A DNA stretch of 64,000 nucleotides from contig JAGTJL010000008.1 in NCBI GenBank assembly GCA_020746875.1, positions 1,488,001 to 1,552,000 of the forward strand, read 5' to 3'. Below, in pieces: positions 1-11,452 of the stretch. This DNA comes from Rhexocercosporidium sp. MPI-PUGE-AT-0058. Taxonomy: Eukaryota; Ascomycota; Leotiomycetes; Helotiales. Numbering within the stretch: the first letter of the stretch is position 1; the number at the start of each line of letters is the position of its first letter. The position numbers and the translations under genes are program-made. Under the pieces are notes generated by a model. It ran no database searches. It was not told where the DNA came from and saw only the letters and a program-made list of their open reading frames with translations.

Positions 1-1474
1 GGAACTGAAGAGGCGACTGTCAGCAAGCAGTCCCAACCTCGTTTGACGTTGGTGAATTGGAGTAAGTAGGAGGGTATGGTGATGTCAAGAGAAGAAGACG
101 AGGCGAAGCAGACGAAAGGGACAGACATACAAGAAGGTCGGCGTCAGCTCGCAGCAGGAATATGCCGACGGATATCCAAGGGGGTCTGACCCAGAGGGAG
201 GTGAGGGGCTGGAAAGCGACAACGGCAGGGACAGGACAGGGCAGGACAATGGAATGGAATCGGGAGGGTAGGTAGGTAGATGCAGCCTTAGGAAGACAAT
301 GTAGGTGACATAAGGTAGGGAGCGGAGAAGGATTTTCCAAAAAATCTTATGGATAGAGATAGAGACACAGTTTTGTTGACTGATCAATGGACATGGACAA
401 GGGCTTCGACTTGACTCGAGAGGTTGACTGGTCTTGCACGAAGAGGGCTGGGTGAAGAGGGCAAGTCGAGGAGGGTGAGTGGTGGGCGCGGGATTATGGT
501 GGGGAAGAGGGGGATGGAGCATTTGTAATCCGCTAAGTCCGGATTTCGAAGGCCGCAGAAGGCGTGCATGGTCGAGAACATGAGGTGAAGGCGGCATGGC
601 ATGGATCATCCTCTGCTGCCCTCTCCAATAATATCATATTATATCTTCCTAGGTGGGTAGAACCCGGATCATATTGTCTCTCGTGTGACTCTTGCGGCGG
701 GTGAGAAACATGCTACACTGACGCCATTGTACGTATGGGATGGATGGATGGATGGGTTGATGGCATTCTACGAAGTATTGTTTGTTTGTACTGGACTGTC
801 ATCTATACTGTACCACACATACATGAAAGCTGATATGCCTCTTCGCCTTCGCCTCCCAAGTAGTCGATGTGGCAAAAGGTCCTCTTTCTTGCCCCGACAG
901 GACAGGCTACTACCTAACGATGAGATCGAACTCCCCCAGGCACAAGCCGTCTTTAGCCAAGCCAAGAATGCAACATGCATGAAATGAACGAGGCGAGGCG
1001 CATACTGTACGAAACAGTATGTTTTGAAGAAGGGAGGGGAGAGTGGGGGATCTCGACTTAAATCGGGGGTTGGTCCTCGAGGTGTCAAAGGGTCGAACTC
1101 ACTTCGGCTTTGGTCTTTCTTTACTGTACCTACTCCGTACTTAGGACCACCTTGGGGCGGGGAGCTTTGGGTGGCAACTGTCAAGTCTCATTGCCTGTTG
1201 AGTTGTGTTGATCATGCAAAGTACAGGCATATCCCGTCTAAAGCAAAAGTCAACCTCAAGCCTGCACAGGTTGCATACTTGGATCGGAAGCTTTACAGTG
1301 AAGGGACTCGAAAGATGAACCTTCGCCCACATGTAAAACATCATGTGACCACGCTAAGACGCTTTCGGAGTGTTGTCTTGATCGACAAGACAACCACTCC
1401 ACTTCTCCATGAAGCTGTAAGAGCCGCGCTCCAGGGAACTTCTGGCCCTTTACCACCGCAGAAACACCTAAGCC
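1..1474. other. intergenic, upstream of the BSD gene
   Basis: No convincing gene. The first 600 bases are purine-rich with open frames on the minus strand that look like skew artefacts. A short GGAT tandem run lies near 737-757. The part next to position 1475 is probably promoter and 5' UTR of the following gene. Confidence 0.5.
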
Positions 1475-2798
1475 ATGGATCTTGCCTACGATCACATCCA
1501 GGAGCAGGCCCTGGCTCCTGAGAATGAAGCAGAGAAGCAGCAGAAGAAGCCCGAGTCCACTCTCAACTCCGACTTCCAAGAAGCATACAAAGCCATCTCC
1601 TCAAGTCCATGGGGTGCAAGGCTAGGAGGCTTCTTCGGAAATGTAGTCAAGCAGGTGAGTGATACTCGCTATGCAGATGCAGTATACCAGACTCACATCT
1701 TTACAGGGCGAGTCTGTTTACAAGCAAGGCCAACAAGAACTCACTGCTGTTGGTGAAGAAGCAACCAAAGGATTTGAAGATCTGCGATCGTCCATTATCA
1801 GTCGAACCCGAGCCCTATCCACCGCGCAAGCACCGGTAGTCAACGATGCAGCCGACAAGGAGAAGAGCGGAGAGGCCAGCGGGGAGAAGGAGATCTCTAC
1901 AGAGGAGGCATTGAAGGAATCCGAGGGTGTTCTGGCTAGACTGCGATCCGAAGCTGCGAAGCGATTGAAGGAAATTGAGAAGGCTGAAGATGCTGCAGAT
2001 GAAGCTCTGCTGAAATTTGGCACAAACCTCCGGAACTTCCTCAGGGAAGCAGTCACAATCGCGCCCCCGTCGGAGGGAGCTGGTGCACAGGGAAGCACAG
2101 TCCTCTTCGAGAGCAAAGATGCTTCGGGCAAGAGAGTTATCCATACCACCCGTTTCGATGCACAGCTCCATGTCATCCATTCTTCACAAGATAGTTTCAC
2201 CAAAGATCCAGTCAGTGAGGAGTTTGAGCCATGGAAGAAGACTTTCAACGTGGACAGCAAGACAGACGATATTAGTAAAGATCTGGAGAGCTTTACAGAG
2301 CTGAGATCGTCGATGGAGAAGCTTGTGCCTGATACTGTTGCGTATACTGATTTCTGGACCCGTTACTACTTCCTCAGACATAGCATTGAAACCGCCGAAG
2401 CCCGCAGAAGAGACTTGCTCAAAGGTGAGTAATATAATTGAGCTGTGCCAGATTCCTACTGACGCTATTTAGGTGCGGCTGCTTCTGCAGAAGAAGAGGT
2501 GGGATGGGATGAGGATTCTGAGGATGAAAGCTCTCCAAAGGTTGTCAAGCCTAAATCCGAAATAGCTCGCCCTGCTTCGACCGAATCATCAACCACACTT
2601 CACCCAGCAACACAAGCTCGAGATCCCACGCTTCTCAAGCCAGAAGAATCACGCAGGTCTCATGATGAGAAGTCTCAAGCAGATAGCGACGGCTCTTACG
2701 ATGTTGTCGGAGCTGCATCAGGTGCCCCAAGTCGTGCCCCTGGCAGTCCCAAAGACTCGCGAAAAGGCGATGATAGCGAGGAAGAGGATTGGGAGTAA
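1475..2798 (+). CDS. BSD domain-containing protein
   Basis: Three exons (1475-1654, 1707-2424, 2473-2798) joined by 52- and 48-nt introns starting GTGAGT give 407 residues in one frame. The BSD domain lies at about residues 232-287, with the paired aromatics FEPW and FWTRYYF that mark the fold. Before it is a charged helical stretch ([18 protein letters not shown]). After it is a low-complexity acidic and serine-rich tail ending [11 protein letters not shown] domains occur in TFIIH subunit p62 and in synapse-associated or DOS2-like proteins. The layout here (BSD after an N-terminal amphipathic part, acidic tail) fits the DOS2/SYAP1-like group better than TFIIH. The exact role is not shown by the sequence. 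The domain call is strong; the subgroup is inferred. Confidence 0.9.
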
Positions 2799-3034
2799 GC
2801 TTCAAGTAGAACCTACTTCCTGTTTTGTTCATAGGCGTTTTAGAGACTGCGTTTGCAGGGTTTGTGATTATGGCGTTATGGGTCAAGGACTTTTATTCAC
2901 TAAGCTCTTTTTGAGTCTGCAATGCCTGTAGACGAGATGTTTTTTTAATGCAGCACGGATATCCCCCTGAACGCCGTTTCTATGCAATGCACAACGCCAG
3001 ATCTCCGTACCTTTTCCCCTTCCACACACGCACA

Positions 3035-3668
3035 TCATCGCTTCTTCTTTGTGACCTTCGTGAACCCATCATCGTCGACTTCAGCCACAACCGGTTCCCT
3101 AACCCTCACCAACGGCGGCGCCTCATCCATATCCACATCCTCATCATCCTCCTCGGACCCATCCGTCTCATCCTCGTCCTCAGCTCTCTCCCTCTTCTCA
3201 AACATCCTCCCCAGATCCGCACTCCTACCCCCCTTACTCTCCCACCTTCCCCTCATCTCCTCCACCTCCTTGAAATCCCCCTTCCCACAATCCCTCCTCA
3301 GCTTAACGATCTGCTCCGCAACCTCGTATCCACTCTCGTCATCGACATTGACCTCGAACTCATCCAGCATAACCTGCAGCAGGAACGTCTCGATCCACTC
3401 GCCGTCCTCGTCCGGGTGCTCCTTCAACACGTCAATTGTGGCGCCGACGAACCATTGTCGCTTTTCTTCGCTATCAGGCCCGCCCCAGTTGTTGGTTACG
3501 GCGAGGGAGAGGGAGGGCCAGGAGTAGAGTGAGAGTGCGATGCCCAGTTCGAATTGTGCTTGGCATTGTTCTGGGAAACAACGTCAGTACTCAAGTCTGT
3601 ATTAGGAATATCCAGGAAAATGCCATACCTGGTGAAGGCGCATTCTGCGAGCTAGAGCCCCCAGACAT
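3035..3668 (-). CDS. TSR2: pre-rRNA-processing protein TSR2
   Basis: Two exons on the minus strand (3629-3668, 3035-3570) with a 58-nt intron starting GTATGG give 191 residues. The TSR2 family WGG motif is at residues 42-44 (TNNWGG) after a helical segment (FELGIALSLYSWPSLSLAV). The acidic C-terminal half (EEDDEDVDMDEAPP) ends in the basic tail TKKKR. In yeast Tsr2 is the chaperone that escorts ribosomal protein eS26 (Rps26) to the pre-40S particle, so a nuclear or cytoplasmic role in small-subunit assembly is expected. The first exon holds only 13 codons; the start was chosen because it restores the full N-terminal helix. The gene is divergent from the hydrolase gene at 4169 with a 500-bp shared promoter region. 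Confidence 0.9.
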
Positions 3669-4168
3669 ATTGGCTTTGTGGAGTACGTATGTGGGTGATC
3701 AAATGCTGAAGTTTACAGTGCAACGCGGGGTTGAAGTGGGATGTGAGCCTCGATAAATTTTTATGGATAAGTTTTGATAAGCCAAAAACTCAAAGTCGGT
3801 GTTTCTTAATGCCGATCTCTGGGGAATGTCGGTTAGCCGATGACGTCGTGACCGAAATGCAGGGGTCCAGATGGATGTAATTTGGCTAAGAAATGACGCC
3901 GACCGAATTGGGAATTCCGTTGGTTCTTCAATTGACTTTGACTTGACGTCGCACTTCTATGATCAACAGATCTACAACCTTTAATGTGTAATTGGCTTTG
4001 CTCGAGATAACGTACTGTCCTTCCCTTCCCTTCTGTCTATGAGACTCAGTTCTGTATCTGAGTGATATCCGCATAGTGGTCATTGCTTTGCGGCGCGCAT
4101 TTATTTCAATTCGAGACGTTACGGAAGCTTGCCTTTGTTGATTCAACACTGCGAATGATCGGAGAATC
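3669..4168. promoter_or_regulatory. divergent promoter region with TGACGTC motifs
   Basis: This 500-bp gap separates the start codons of TSR2 (minus) and the hydrolase gene (plus). Two copies of TGACGTCG occur, at 3841-3848 and 3944-3951, and a related TGACGCCG lies between them. TGACGTCA is the classical CRE/ATF bZIP site and these copies differ at the last base. A shared bZIP input is possible but unproven. Confidence 0.35.
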
Positions 4169-7100
4169 ATGGTATTTAATACAGCGACTGTTGGAGGCGC
4201 GGTTACTCCAGATGTTATCAAGACTTTCTTGAGACATGTACGTCCCTATCCACATCTTACTGCGTATAAGTTATTAGGGGTCAATAACTGATCAACACAG
4301 TACCTCAATCGCAAACCCCTCGCGCAGAAACCCACCGCGCACATCTCCTACGACGAAGGTCTTCACCTGATCCGCAAGTTCCTCCTCTACGCTTCCCACC
4401 ACACGGTCGAAGATATCCAGCGCTTCACGTCTCAATGGGTACCTCATCCTCGCTGGGTCAAGGTTGACGAAGTCAAAGTCTCAGAAGAGCACGTCAAGAA
4501 AGCGGCAGAGTACATCCAGGAACAACTAGGTCACCATGGTATCGAGAAAGTCGGGGGCAAGACTTGGTGGCAATGGCGCAGGCCTGGGGGTGAAGTAAAG
4601 GCCGAGTGGATCGAGATGAGGTCGGATTATAATGAGAGGAAAGCCACCAAGAACCCTGGGACGAGGATCATGTTGTATGTGCATGGCGGCGCGTATTTCT
4701 TTGGGAGCGTGGATGAGCATCGGTATCAACTGCAGAGACATGCCCGGAAATTGAAAGCTAGAGTTTTTGCTCGGTAAGTGATTTTGACGAAACTTTGTTG
4801 CTTTGTTTACTAACTGCTTGTAGTGAGTTTCATGATGTTCCAATCTTTGAAGGACTCTAATTTTTGTAGCACGGTACCGGCTGGCACCCCAATTTCCTTT
4901 CCCGTGTGGATTACATGATTGCTTAGCTGCATATTTATATCTTCTTACAGTCCAAGATCCAACGACTATTATTTTGGCTGGTGATTCTGCTGGTGGTGGA
5001 ATGGTTGTTAGGTATGTCATCAGTTCCATTGCTCTCGAACCTAGCTAAATGTCTATAGTATGTTGGTGACTATGCGTGACAGAGGTATCCCACTCCCCGC
5101 AGGGGCTGTCTTGATCTCCCCATGGGTGGACTTGACCCATTCTTTCCCCAGTGTGGCCGGTGACAATCCTCTTGATTACATTCCACCACATGGGTTTCAC
5201 CAGAAACCATCCCCGTCGTGGCCGCCTCCAAACGCCGATGATATGTTGGCAATCGAGGAGGGTATCGTAAAGAGTCTGACGAAGAAAGATCACAACATTA
5301 ATCTAAATCCCCAAACTGAAGCGGATGCTGTACAGGGCTTCCATGTTGACCATAATCCACCAGCTGGGATACAGAACGACGATGCAGCTACAGGCACTAA
5401 TGGCAATGCCCCAATCGCAAACACCGTACCGGGTTCGGGTCATAATCTCTCGATCATGATTGATGGAAAATTGGTCGAGATCAAAGACCAGATTCAGATG
5501 TACGCTTCGAATCAGCTGGTCGCTCATCCCTTGGTATCGCCAGTCCTACAGCCATCACTTGGAGGGCTCCCTCCGCTACTCATTTTGACTGGAGGCGGCG
5601 AAATGCTCAGGGACGAGCAAATATATCTGGCTCATAAAGCGGCAAACCCAACGAAATACCCGCCAGGAGATGCATATCTTGACGAGAGTCCTCATGACCA
5701 CAACAGAAACCAGGTCAACCGCTGGAAGCCAACGGATGTGCAGCTTCAAGTCTGGGACGATTTGTGCCATGTGGCACCTACACTCAGTTTCACTCGGCCC
5801 GCAAAGTATATGTATAGGTCGATTGCGCAATTTGGTGCTTGGGCACTTGCGAGAGCACAGAAGACTGAGATTGAGATTTTAGATGATGACGACGTTTCAG
5901 TCATCTCCCAGTCAGAGACTGATTCTGAAGAGGAAGCAAATGAGAAGGTACGCTAGCCATGGCGCAATGAATGTTGTAAACCTAAGCTGATACTTTCACA
6001 GAAGGAAGCCGCAGAGTCAGACCCAAGGCAAGCTGCTGGTCAAGTTGGCAAAGCCGGTGACCCTCTCCCTCCCTTCAAAAATCACATGATTCGCCAACGC
6101 GTTGACCGCCATGGCAACATTTTCGACCTTGAGCCTGCGTCCGAGCTCCCGGGATGCAATGTTCCACCAAGTGAGGTTGGCGTCATCAAGGAAGGCCCAG
6201 TGAAGAAATGGATGGCGGCAAAGAAGGAGTGGGACACCAAATTCTCATCTGCTAAGCGGAGAGTTCAAAAGCAGCGGGCAAAGGAGATGGCCAAGGGCTA
6301 TTCTCAGTTCGAAAATGGAGAAGTCCCACCACCCTCTGCTTTGGCTGGTAGACGTAAGGCCGGAGAGGCCTTGAAGGAAGAGAAAAAGACCAAGAGTATG
6401 GGCATGAGTTTGTGGGCTCTGTGGGGAAGCAAGCATGATGAAAAGACTATGATCCTGGAAAAAGAAGCCGACAAAGCACCCGAAACCACAACAGCTTCTG
6501 CTGTAGATGGAGCCGGTGCTCGACCATTAGACGACACAAAGACGACCCAAGGTAAGAACATGGACAAGGGCCAGAAGCCTGCCTATAGCCGCAGTAGATC
6601 TCGACGAAGGACCGTCACGGACGAGCACCAAACCGACAATGCTAGCGATGTTGATGAGAACACACCAGCTTTCGATTTACTTGCAATTCGAAAACAGCAA
6701 GGGTCAGCACCTCGTGATGCTCATCTCACTCCAGCATTTGCAGCCCAGGAACCTTCCTCAACTGGAGAGTCTTCTTCGAATCCCGCACCCAACATTCTCG
6801 TCAGGCAGGCTACGAACGAAGAGTACGACCTCAAACGGCCCAAAGCACAAGGAATCGCCTTCCCGTTCTCCTTGAAAGGTCACCAAACCAGTGCAAGCAT
6901 GACAACGCTTACAAGTGCTATTGGTGTACCACCTGCAAGCGACGTTCGCAACTCAGGAACTTTCAATAGTGGAGTGCCTCAGAATGAAGCCGATGTCGAA
7001 GCTACGACTTCGACGGGCGCGAGTACCGAGGAAGCGAAAGCTGGGAGAGAGGTTGAGCAACCTTCTTCGGTGGTCATGGAAGGTAATGGAGGGGATGTAG

Positions 7101-7222
7101 CTCCGGGGTCCAGTGAGGAAAAGGTCGTTGAGAACGGAGAGATTGTCAGCGCTGAGAGGCCGCCTATTGAGACTTTTGTTACGGCTACTGATATCCTCAG
7201 TTTCTCGAAGCCAGCTTCATGA
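4169..7222 (+). CDS. alpha/beta-hydrolase (HSL/hydrolase-3 family) with long disordered tail
   Basis: Five exons (4169-4237, 4301-4772, 4870-5011, 5059-5947, 6002-7222) give 930 residues. The HSL-family oxyanion motif HGGAYFFGS starts at about residue 151. The nucleophile elbow GDSAGGG has Ser220. The likely catalytic His is His465 in DLCHV. The acid residue is not certain. These motifs define the hormone-sensitive-lipase type esterase fold. The remaining ~430 residues are low-complexity, rich in Ser, Glu and Lys, with no recognised domain. The substrate is unknown; lipase or esterase is a family-level guess. The exon 2/3 junction needs nested splicing (4773-4869): simple splicing of the outer GT-AG pair gives a frameshift and early stop. 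The start ATG at 4169 opens a frame that joins exon 2 in phase; another ATG at 4155 is out of frame. Confidence 0.85.
4773..4869 (+). other. spliceosomal twin intron (stwintron), [D1,2] type
   Basis: Two complete introns are nested. The internal intron 4774-4823 (50 nt) starts GTAAGT, has branch CTAAC and ends TGTAG. Removing it joins G4773 to TGAGTT (4824 onward), which makes a perfect donor GTGAGT for the external intron. That one has branch CTAAT and ends TTTGTAG at 4869. Only after both steps does the codon CCA form, giving the family sequence VFAPRYRLAPQFPFP. Removing 4774-4869 in one step shifts the frame and meets TGA within about 20 codons. Confidence 0.8.
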
Positions 7223-8089
7223 GCTGTCTTTGATAGTTGATGGACTGCAGTGCCTTCCAGCTGGAAACCCCTCGGAAAATAAAATTGTATGTAGGATAGT
7301 GTTGATAGTATATTGCATGCTAGCTCGATAGCATGGACTTCTAGTCATTGATACCCCGCTGAATGTCGGCGTAATCAATTGCCTTGTTGGCTTTCGAAGT
7401 GATGGAAACTCGCTAGATGATGAATATCGTTCGACCCACCGTTAACGGCTGATTTTAGGACTTCACAATGTATTTATTCACCGAGCTAGATTTTGCCACT
7501 ATCAATTGATTCCCTTTTCATTTCCAAGAGGTAAACTGGAAACCACAAAGTCCCTAGCTCTACGGAGCGGCTGAAAGTTGCCGATTTTGATAGATGCGCA
7601 TTTTCAACGTACTGGGAATATTCATGACATCAAGAATTAATTAACTACTTATTTTTATGCGAATCTTAGAATAAGCGATGACTATTTCGTGATAATTAAA
7701 GTCTTGCAAATATTGATTAAAGGGAACTTTCACTCGCCCTTAGAGCCTCTGGAGTAGGTAGCTCTCGAGGCAGGGGAGTCTCATGAGGGGCCAGCACCGG
7801 CTTCCAGGGAGGGGTCTGCAGGGCAACGAAGATCGGATTTGACATTTTTCTCGAGGCAGCCTGACGACAATTTTCTTTTCCCTGCCAGCTCCAGACCCTC
7901 CTGACCCCTCTATTTTCGTGCACCTCCTTTGGCCTTGGGTACTCCCCTCCTCTTCACACCATATAAAACTCGACTTTCGATATTTCCAAACACATTTCTC
8001 TCCCAATCGGACTCAATTGAACCTCCAGCGTTACACTCCAGCTTCTGAGTCAACACAAACAAACTCGAAATCCAGTCCATCATTCCAGC
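7223..8089. other. intergenic, hydrolase 3' side and ARG4 promoter
   Basis: No gene seen. A polyadenylation-like AATAAA lies at about 7278, 55 bases after the hydrolase stop. The stretch 7600-7720 is AT-rich. The last ~170 bases before ARG4 are pyrimidine-rich, as is common in fungal promoters and 5' UTRs. Confidence 0.5.
8046..8052. promoter_or_regulatory. Gcn4/CpcA-type site TGAGTCA before ARG4
   Basis: A perfect TGAGTCA palindrome lies 38 bases before the ARG4 start codon; a partial GACTCA occurs near 8009. Arginine genes are classical targets of the general amino acid control factor Gcn4/CpcA, which binds this sequence. It is close to the ATG and may sit in the transcribed leader, so function is uncertain. 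Confidence 0.35.
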
Positions 8090-9639
8090 ATGGCTCAACA
8101 ACCAATTCGACTCTGGGGCGGCCGATTCACAGGTGCTTCAGACCCATTGATGGACCAGTACAATGAGAGTCTCTCGGTGGACCGCGTCATGTACTCGCAG
8201 GATATTAAGGGTTCGATTGCATATGCTAGGGCGAATGTCAAGACGGGCATTCTTACAAAGGATGAGTTCGAAACTATTGAGAAGGGACTAGGAGATATCA
8301 TGGAGGAGTGGGAGGAGGGCAAGTTCGTGTCGCGTCCAGGAGATGAAGGTAAGCAAGCTTCAGGATATGGAATGCCAATTGGTGTTCATTCTGTTCAGTG
8401 GAACGGTTGTTGAGGAACTCAATCGCTAATTGGAATGGAAGGAAAGATATCCACACAGCCAACGAGCGCCGTCTTGGTGAAATCATCGGTACACACATTG
8501 CAGGAAAGCTACACACAGGACGCAGCCGCAACGATCAAGTAGCAACCGACATGCGCATGTGGCTCCGAGACGAGCTGATCATAATCGAGGAGTACCTTGT
8601 TGATCTGCTGAAAGTCATTGCCCAGCGCGCCGAGCAGGATATCGACTACATCATGCCGGCATACACACATCTGCAACGAGCGCAGCCCATCCGATGGAGC
8701 CAATGGCTTCTTAGCTACGCGGTAGCTTTCCAACTCGACCTGGAGCGTCTGCGATTCACGAAGAAGACTGTCAATAAATCTCCACTTGGTTGCGGAGCTG
8801 TGGCAGGTAATGCCTTTGGAATTGACCGCGTAGCTATGGCGAAGGAGCTCGGTTTCGAGGGTCTGATCATGAACAGCATGTCCGCCGTCGGCGACCGCGA
8901 TTTCGTCGTTGAGGTCCTCCAATGCGCCGCCACGATCGGCAGCCACCTGTCTCGCTGGTCCGAAGACCTCATCATCTACAGCTCTCTCGAGTTCGGCTAC
9001 GTCAAGCTCGCCGACGCCTACACTACTGGCAGCTCCCTCATGCCGCAGAAGAAGAACAGCGACTCCCTCGAACTGCTGCGCGGCAAGTCGGGCAGGATCT
9101 TCGGCGCCATGGCTGGTCTCATGATGAGTATCAAGGGAATCCCGTCAACGTATAATAAGGATTTGCAGGAGAGCGTGCAGCCGATGTTAGATACGGTTAA
9201 GACGTTGAAGGATAGTTTGCAGATTGCGGCGAGGTCCCTTGCTACTGCTACCGTGTACCCTGAGAAGATGCGTGCGGCTCTTAGCCCGGATATGTTGGCT
9301 ACAGATCTTGCTGAGTATCTTGTTCGTAAAGGTAGGCTATGCTTTCCTTTCCAGGAAGTCTGCAATGTTTGATACTAATAGCTAATACCAATAGGTGTCC
9401 CATTTCGTGAGACTCATCACCTAGCAGGCAGGATGGTAGCCCTAGCTGAAGACGAAAAGAAAGGCATGGACGAACTCACAGTCGAGCAATTCCAAAGCGT
9501 TGATAAGCGTTTCGGCGCCGATGTCCTCAGCGTCTTCGACTATGAGCGCTCGGTTGAGATGAAATCCACTACTGGCGGTACTAGCCGAAGCGCAGTGTTG
9601 GAGCAGCTAGAGGCGCTGAAGAAGTCGTTCGATGAATAA
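8090..9639 (+). CDS. ARG4: argininosuccinate lyase
   Basis: Three exons (8090-8348, 8447-9331, 9395-9639) give 462 residues, the usual family length. It splits argininosuccinate into arginine and fumarate, the last step of arginine synthesis. The fumarase/aspartase superfamily signature [10 protein letters not shown] is at residues 281-290. Other conserved blocks are LWGGRF near the N-terminus, [20 protein letters not shown] and YTHLQRAQP. The first intron is 98 nt and uses acceptor GGAAAG at 8446; this choice restores [11 protein letters not shown] as in yeast Arg4, whereas other AG sites break the frame. The protein acts as a homotetramer in the family. A Gcn4/CpcA-type site lies upstream. 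Confidence 0.97.
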
Positions 9640-9981
9640 ATGCGAGTGTGGATGTGTTCTGAATCTTGTGAGATGGATTCGTGATTGGCTGGGTTTAATG
9701 ATTATGACGGAGTAGGGAATCTGTTGAGTATTTGGCGGGATTATGAAAAGCGTAGAATGAATGTTACATTGTTTGATGTCCAGTACTTGCCTATCTTTCT
9801 GGAATTGCAGCAAGAGATTCTCCTTATTGAACACACTACAAGTGTGAAGTCTCCAGCTCAAGATGGGGAATAAATGCATTAGGAGAACTACTGGATCTGG
9901 TCTCAAGCGAGATCCAGGGGATAATCTCGAGCTGTACCGTCGCTTAAGCGAGGTCAATATTTACCCTTCCCCCCTCCCCTA

Positions 9982-10330
9982 TCAACCAACCAACCCAAAT
10001 ACCCTCTCCACCGTCCACATACCCCACCCCCTCCTCTCCTCCCAAGCACTCTTCAAATGTTCCTCAACAATCCCCTCTCCGACCCCCTAAAATAGCAAAC
10101 ATGATCAGCCTTCTTCAAGGACACGCAATAATACGTGATCAACACCAAAGCTCTCTCATCACGCTCGTAGATCAGCTCCAAGAACCAAAAGGGCTGGCCA
10201 TCTTGAATGCAATCGTGCCGAACAGTTGAGATATGCTGTCCATGTCGTCTCGAAAGTCTTTAGCTACACAGACCGGAAGTCGAGAAGAGCTGTGAGTAGT
10301 CACAGTGTATCTTCGCATTTTCTCCCTTCC
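9982..10330 (-). pseudogene. relic of a fungal Zn2Cys6-type transcription factor C-terminus
   Basis: Read on the minus strand in changing frames, this stretch matches the C-terminal pattern of fungal-specific transcription factors of the sterol-uptake-control (Upc2-like) kind. The order is FRDDMDSISQLFG, then a one-base shift, QPFWFLELIYERDERALVLI, TYYCVSLKKADHVCYFRG, a one-base shift in a G5 run near 10093, then EEHLKSAWEERRGWGMWTVE. At least two frameshifts interrupt it, and no zinc cluster was found upstream on the minus strand. I read it as a decayed gene fragment; a single shift in the G run could be a sequencing error, but not both. Similarity is from pattern memory. Confidence 0.45.
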
Positions 10331-11452
10331 ATGTAGGCTGTACAAGGAATGCAGATAGTGCAGGTTGGTAGATCGATAACCAAGAGATCTAGAAGTGCGA
10401 GTGTGTGGTCGGTAGAGGAGGCTAAGTTGCAGAATTTCACGGGGCCGAGTAAGGCTTTTGGGTGCCAACAGGATAAGAAGAATGATAGTGCTGACCGCGG
10501 AGGGAGGTGGTCCGAGATACATGAGAGAACTCTAAGGGGACATCGTGGAGGACGGTCGATGACAACCCCGCAGGTCTTTGACGGCGGTGCTGGTGGCGGA
10601 AGGGAAACAAATTTTGAAGACAGTTCATTGTGTCTGTCTATTTCATCATCTTTAGATCGGTAGAAATCTAATCTAGAATGGCTGTTCAGCTTGGGGAAAT
10701 TTCTTACTACCATAAGGGAGTATTACTGAGCAACTTCATCCGCATCACGCCTGTCCTTCTTGATGCTCAACGAGAATGGCAGCTAGATACGGAGGTTACT
10801 GATTCGATGGAAATACTATGATGTCCGTAGTATCTGAGCAGTAGTCAGACGGTGATGTGATATATGTGAGCTCTACAACGTAGGAAATCTGTATCTCCGC
10901 AGATGGCCAGCGGGATGCTATCATTGTAGTGCCACCTGTGCTCCATTTACCGGAGTCTATCTTTCAATGAGATACCCGACGACTTTACGACACTTGGTTC
11001 ATTTGCACAGCTAAAACTAGGCTGTATCATCTCCCATATCAATACATGGCTCACGGCAAAGAGGTTCTTTAGCTGGCGGCATCTATTAAGAGTCTTGATA
11101 ATTGGGAGAGAGGGACCGCGAAATATTACAATACATATGTGAGTTTGAAGATGTCTTGGTACCGAGCATTAGTGCTATCCTGTGCTGTGCGGCCCGAAAA
11201 CCGCTAACTCTACAACCGTGGTACTGTAAACAAAAGCTAACCGACGTAAAGATGCGATCATCGTGAGATTGAAAACGCAACCCACGCTTAGAGAAGATAG
11301 CGAACGCACTCCTAAATTCCAAGTGCACTAACATAATAATTTCTCTTCCCACAACCATTCTTCCACTCTTTCCTTCTTTCAATCTTCACTCATCGAAAAA
11401 GTCCTATATCATCACAACTTCTCTCAATCCACAAATTCTTCAAGAAACAAAT
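10331..11452. other. intergenic
   Basis: Nothing convincing. Open frames on the minus strand near 10300-10713 may contain more remains of the transcription factor relic but show no recognisable motif. The last ~100 bases before 11453 are pyrimidine-rich, fitting a promoter and leader. Confidence 0.4.

Noticed and set aside
1131..1140. TACTCCGTAC near-palindrome, with similar strings near 24930 and 27340
   Set aside because: Too few and too degenerate copies to call a site or repeat from this window alone.
685..1184. Open frames on both strands upstream of the BSD gene
   Set aside because: Low-complexity, no motif, overlapping opposite frames; typical chance frames.
4774..4869. A single 96-nt GT-AG intron in the hydrolase gene
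   Set aside because: It shifts the frame and meets TGA within about 20 codons, losing the conserved PRYRLAP sequence; the nested reading restores it.
8349..8446. ARG4 intron tested as a stwintron because of its length and internal CAG
   Set aside because: After removing the inner candidate the outer donor would be GTGGAA and the phase would not restore [11 protein letters not shown]; simple splicing does.
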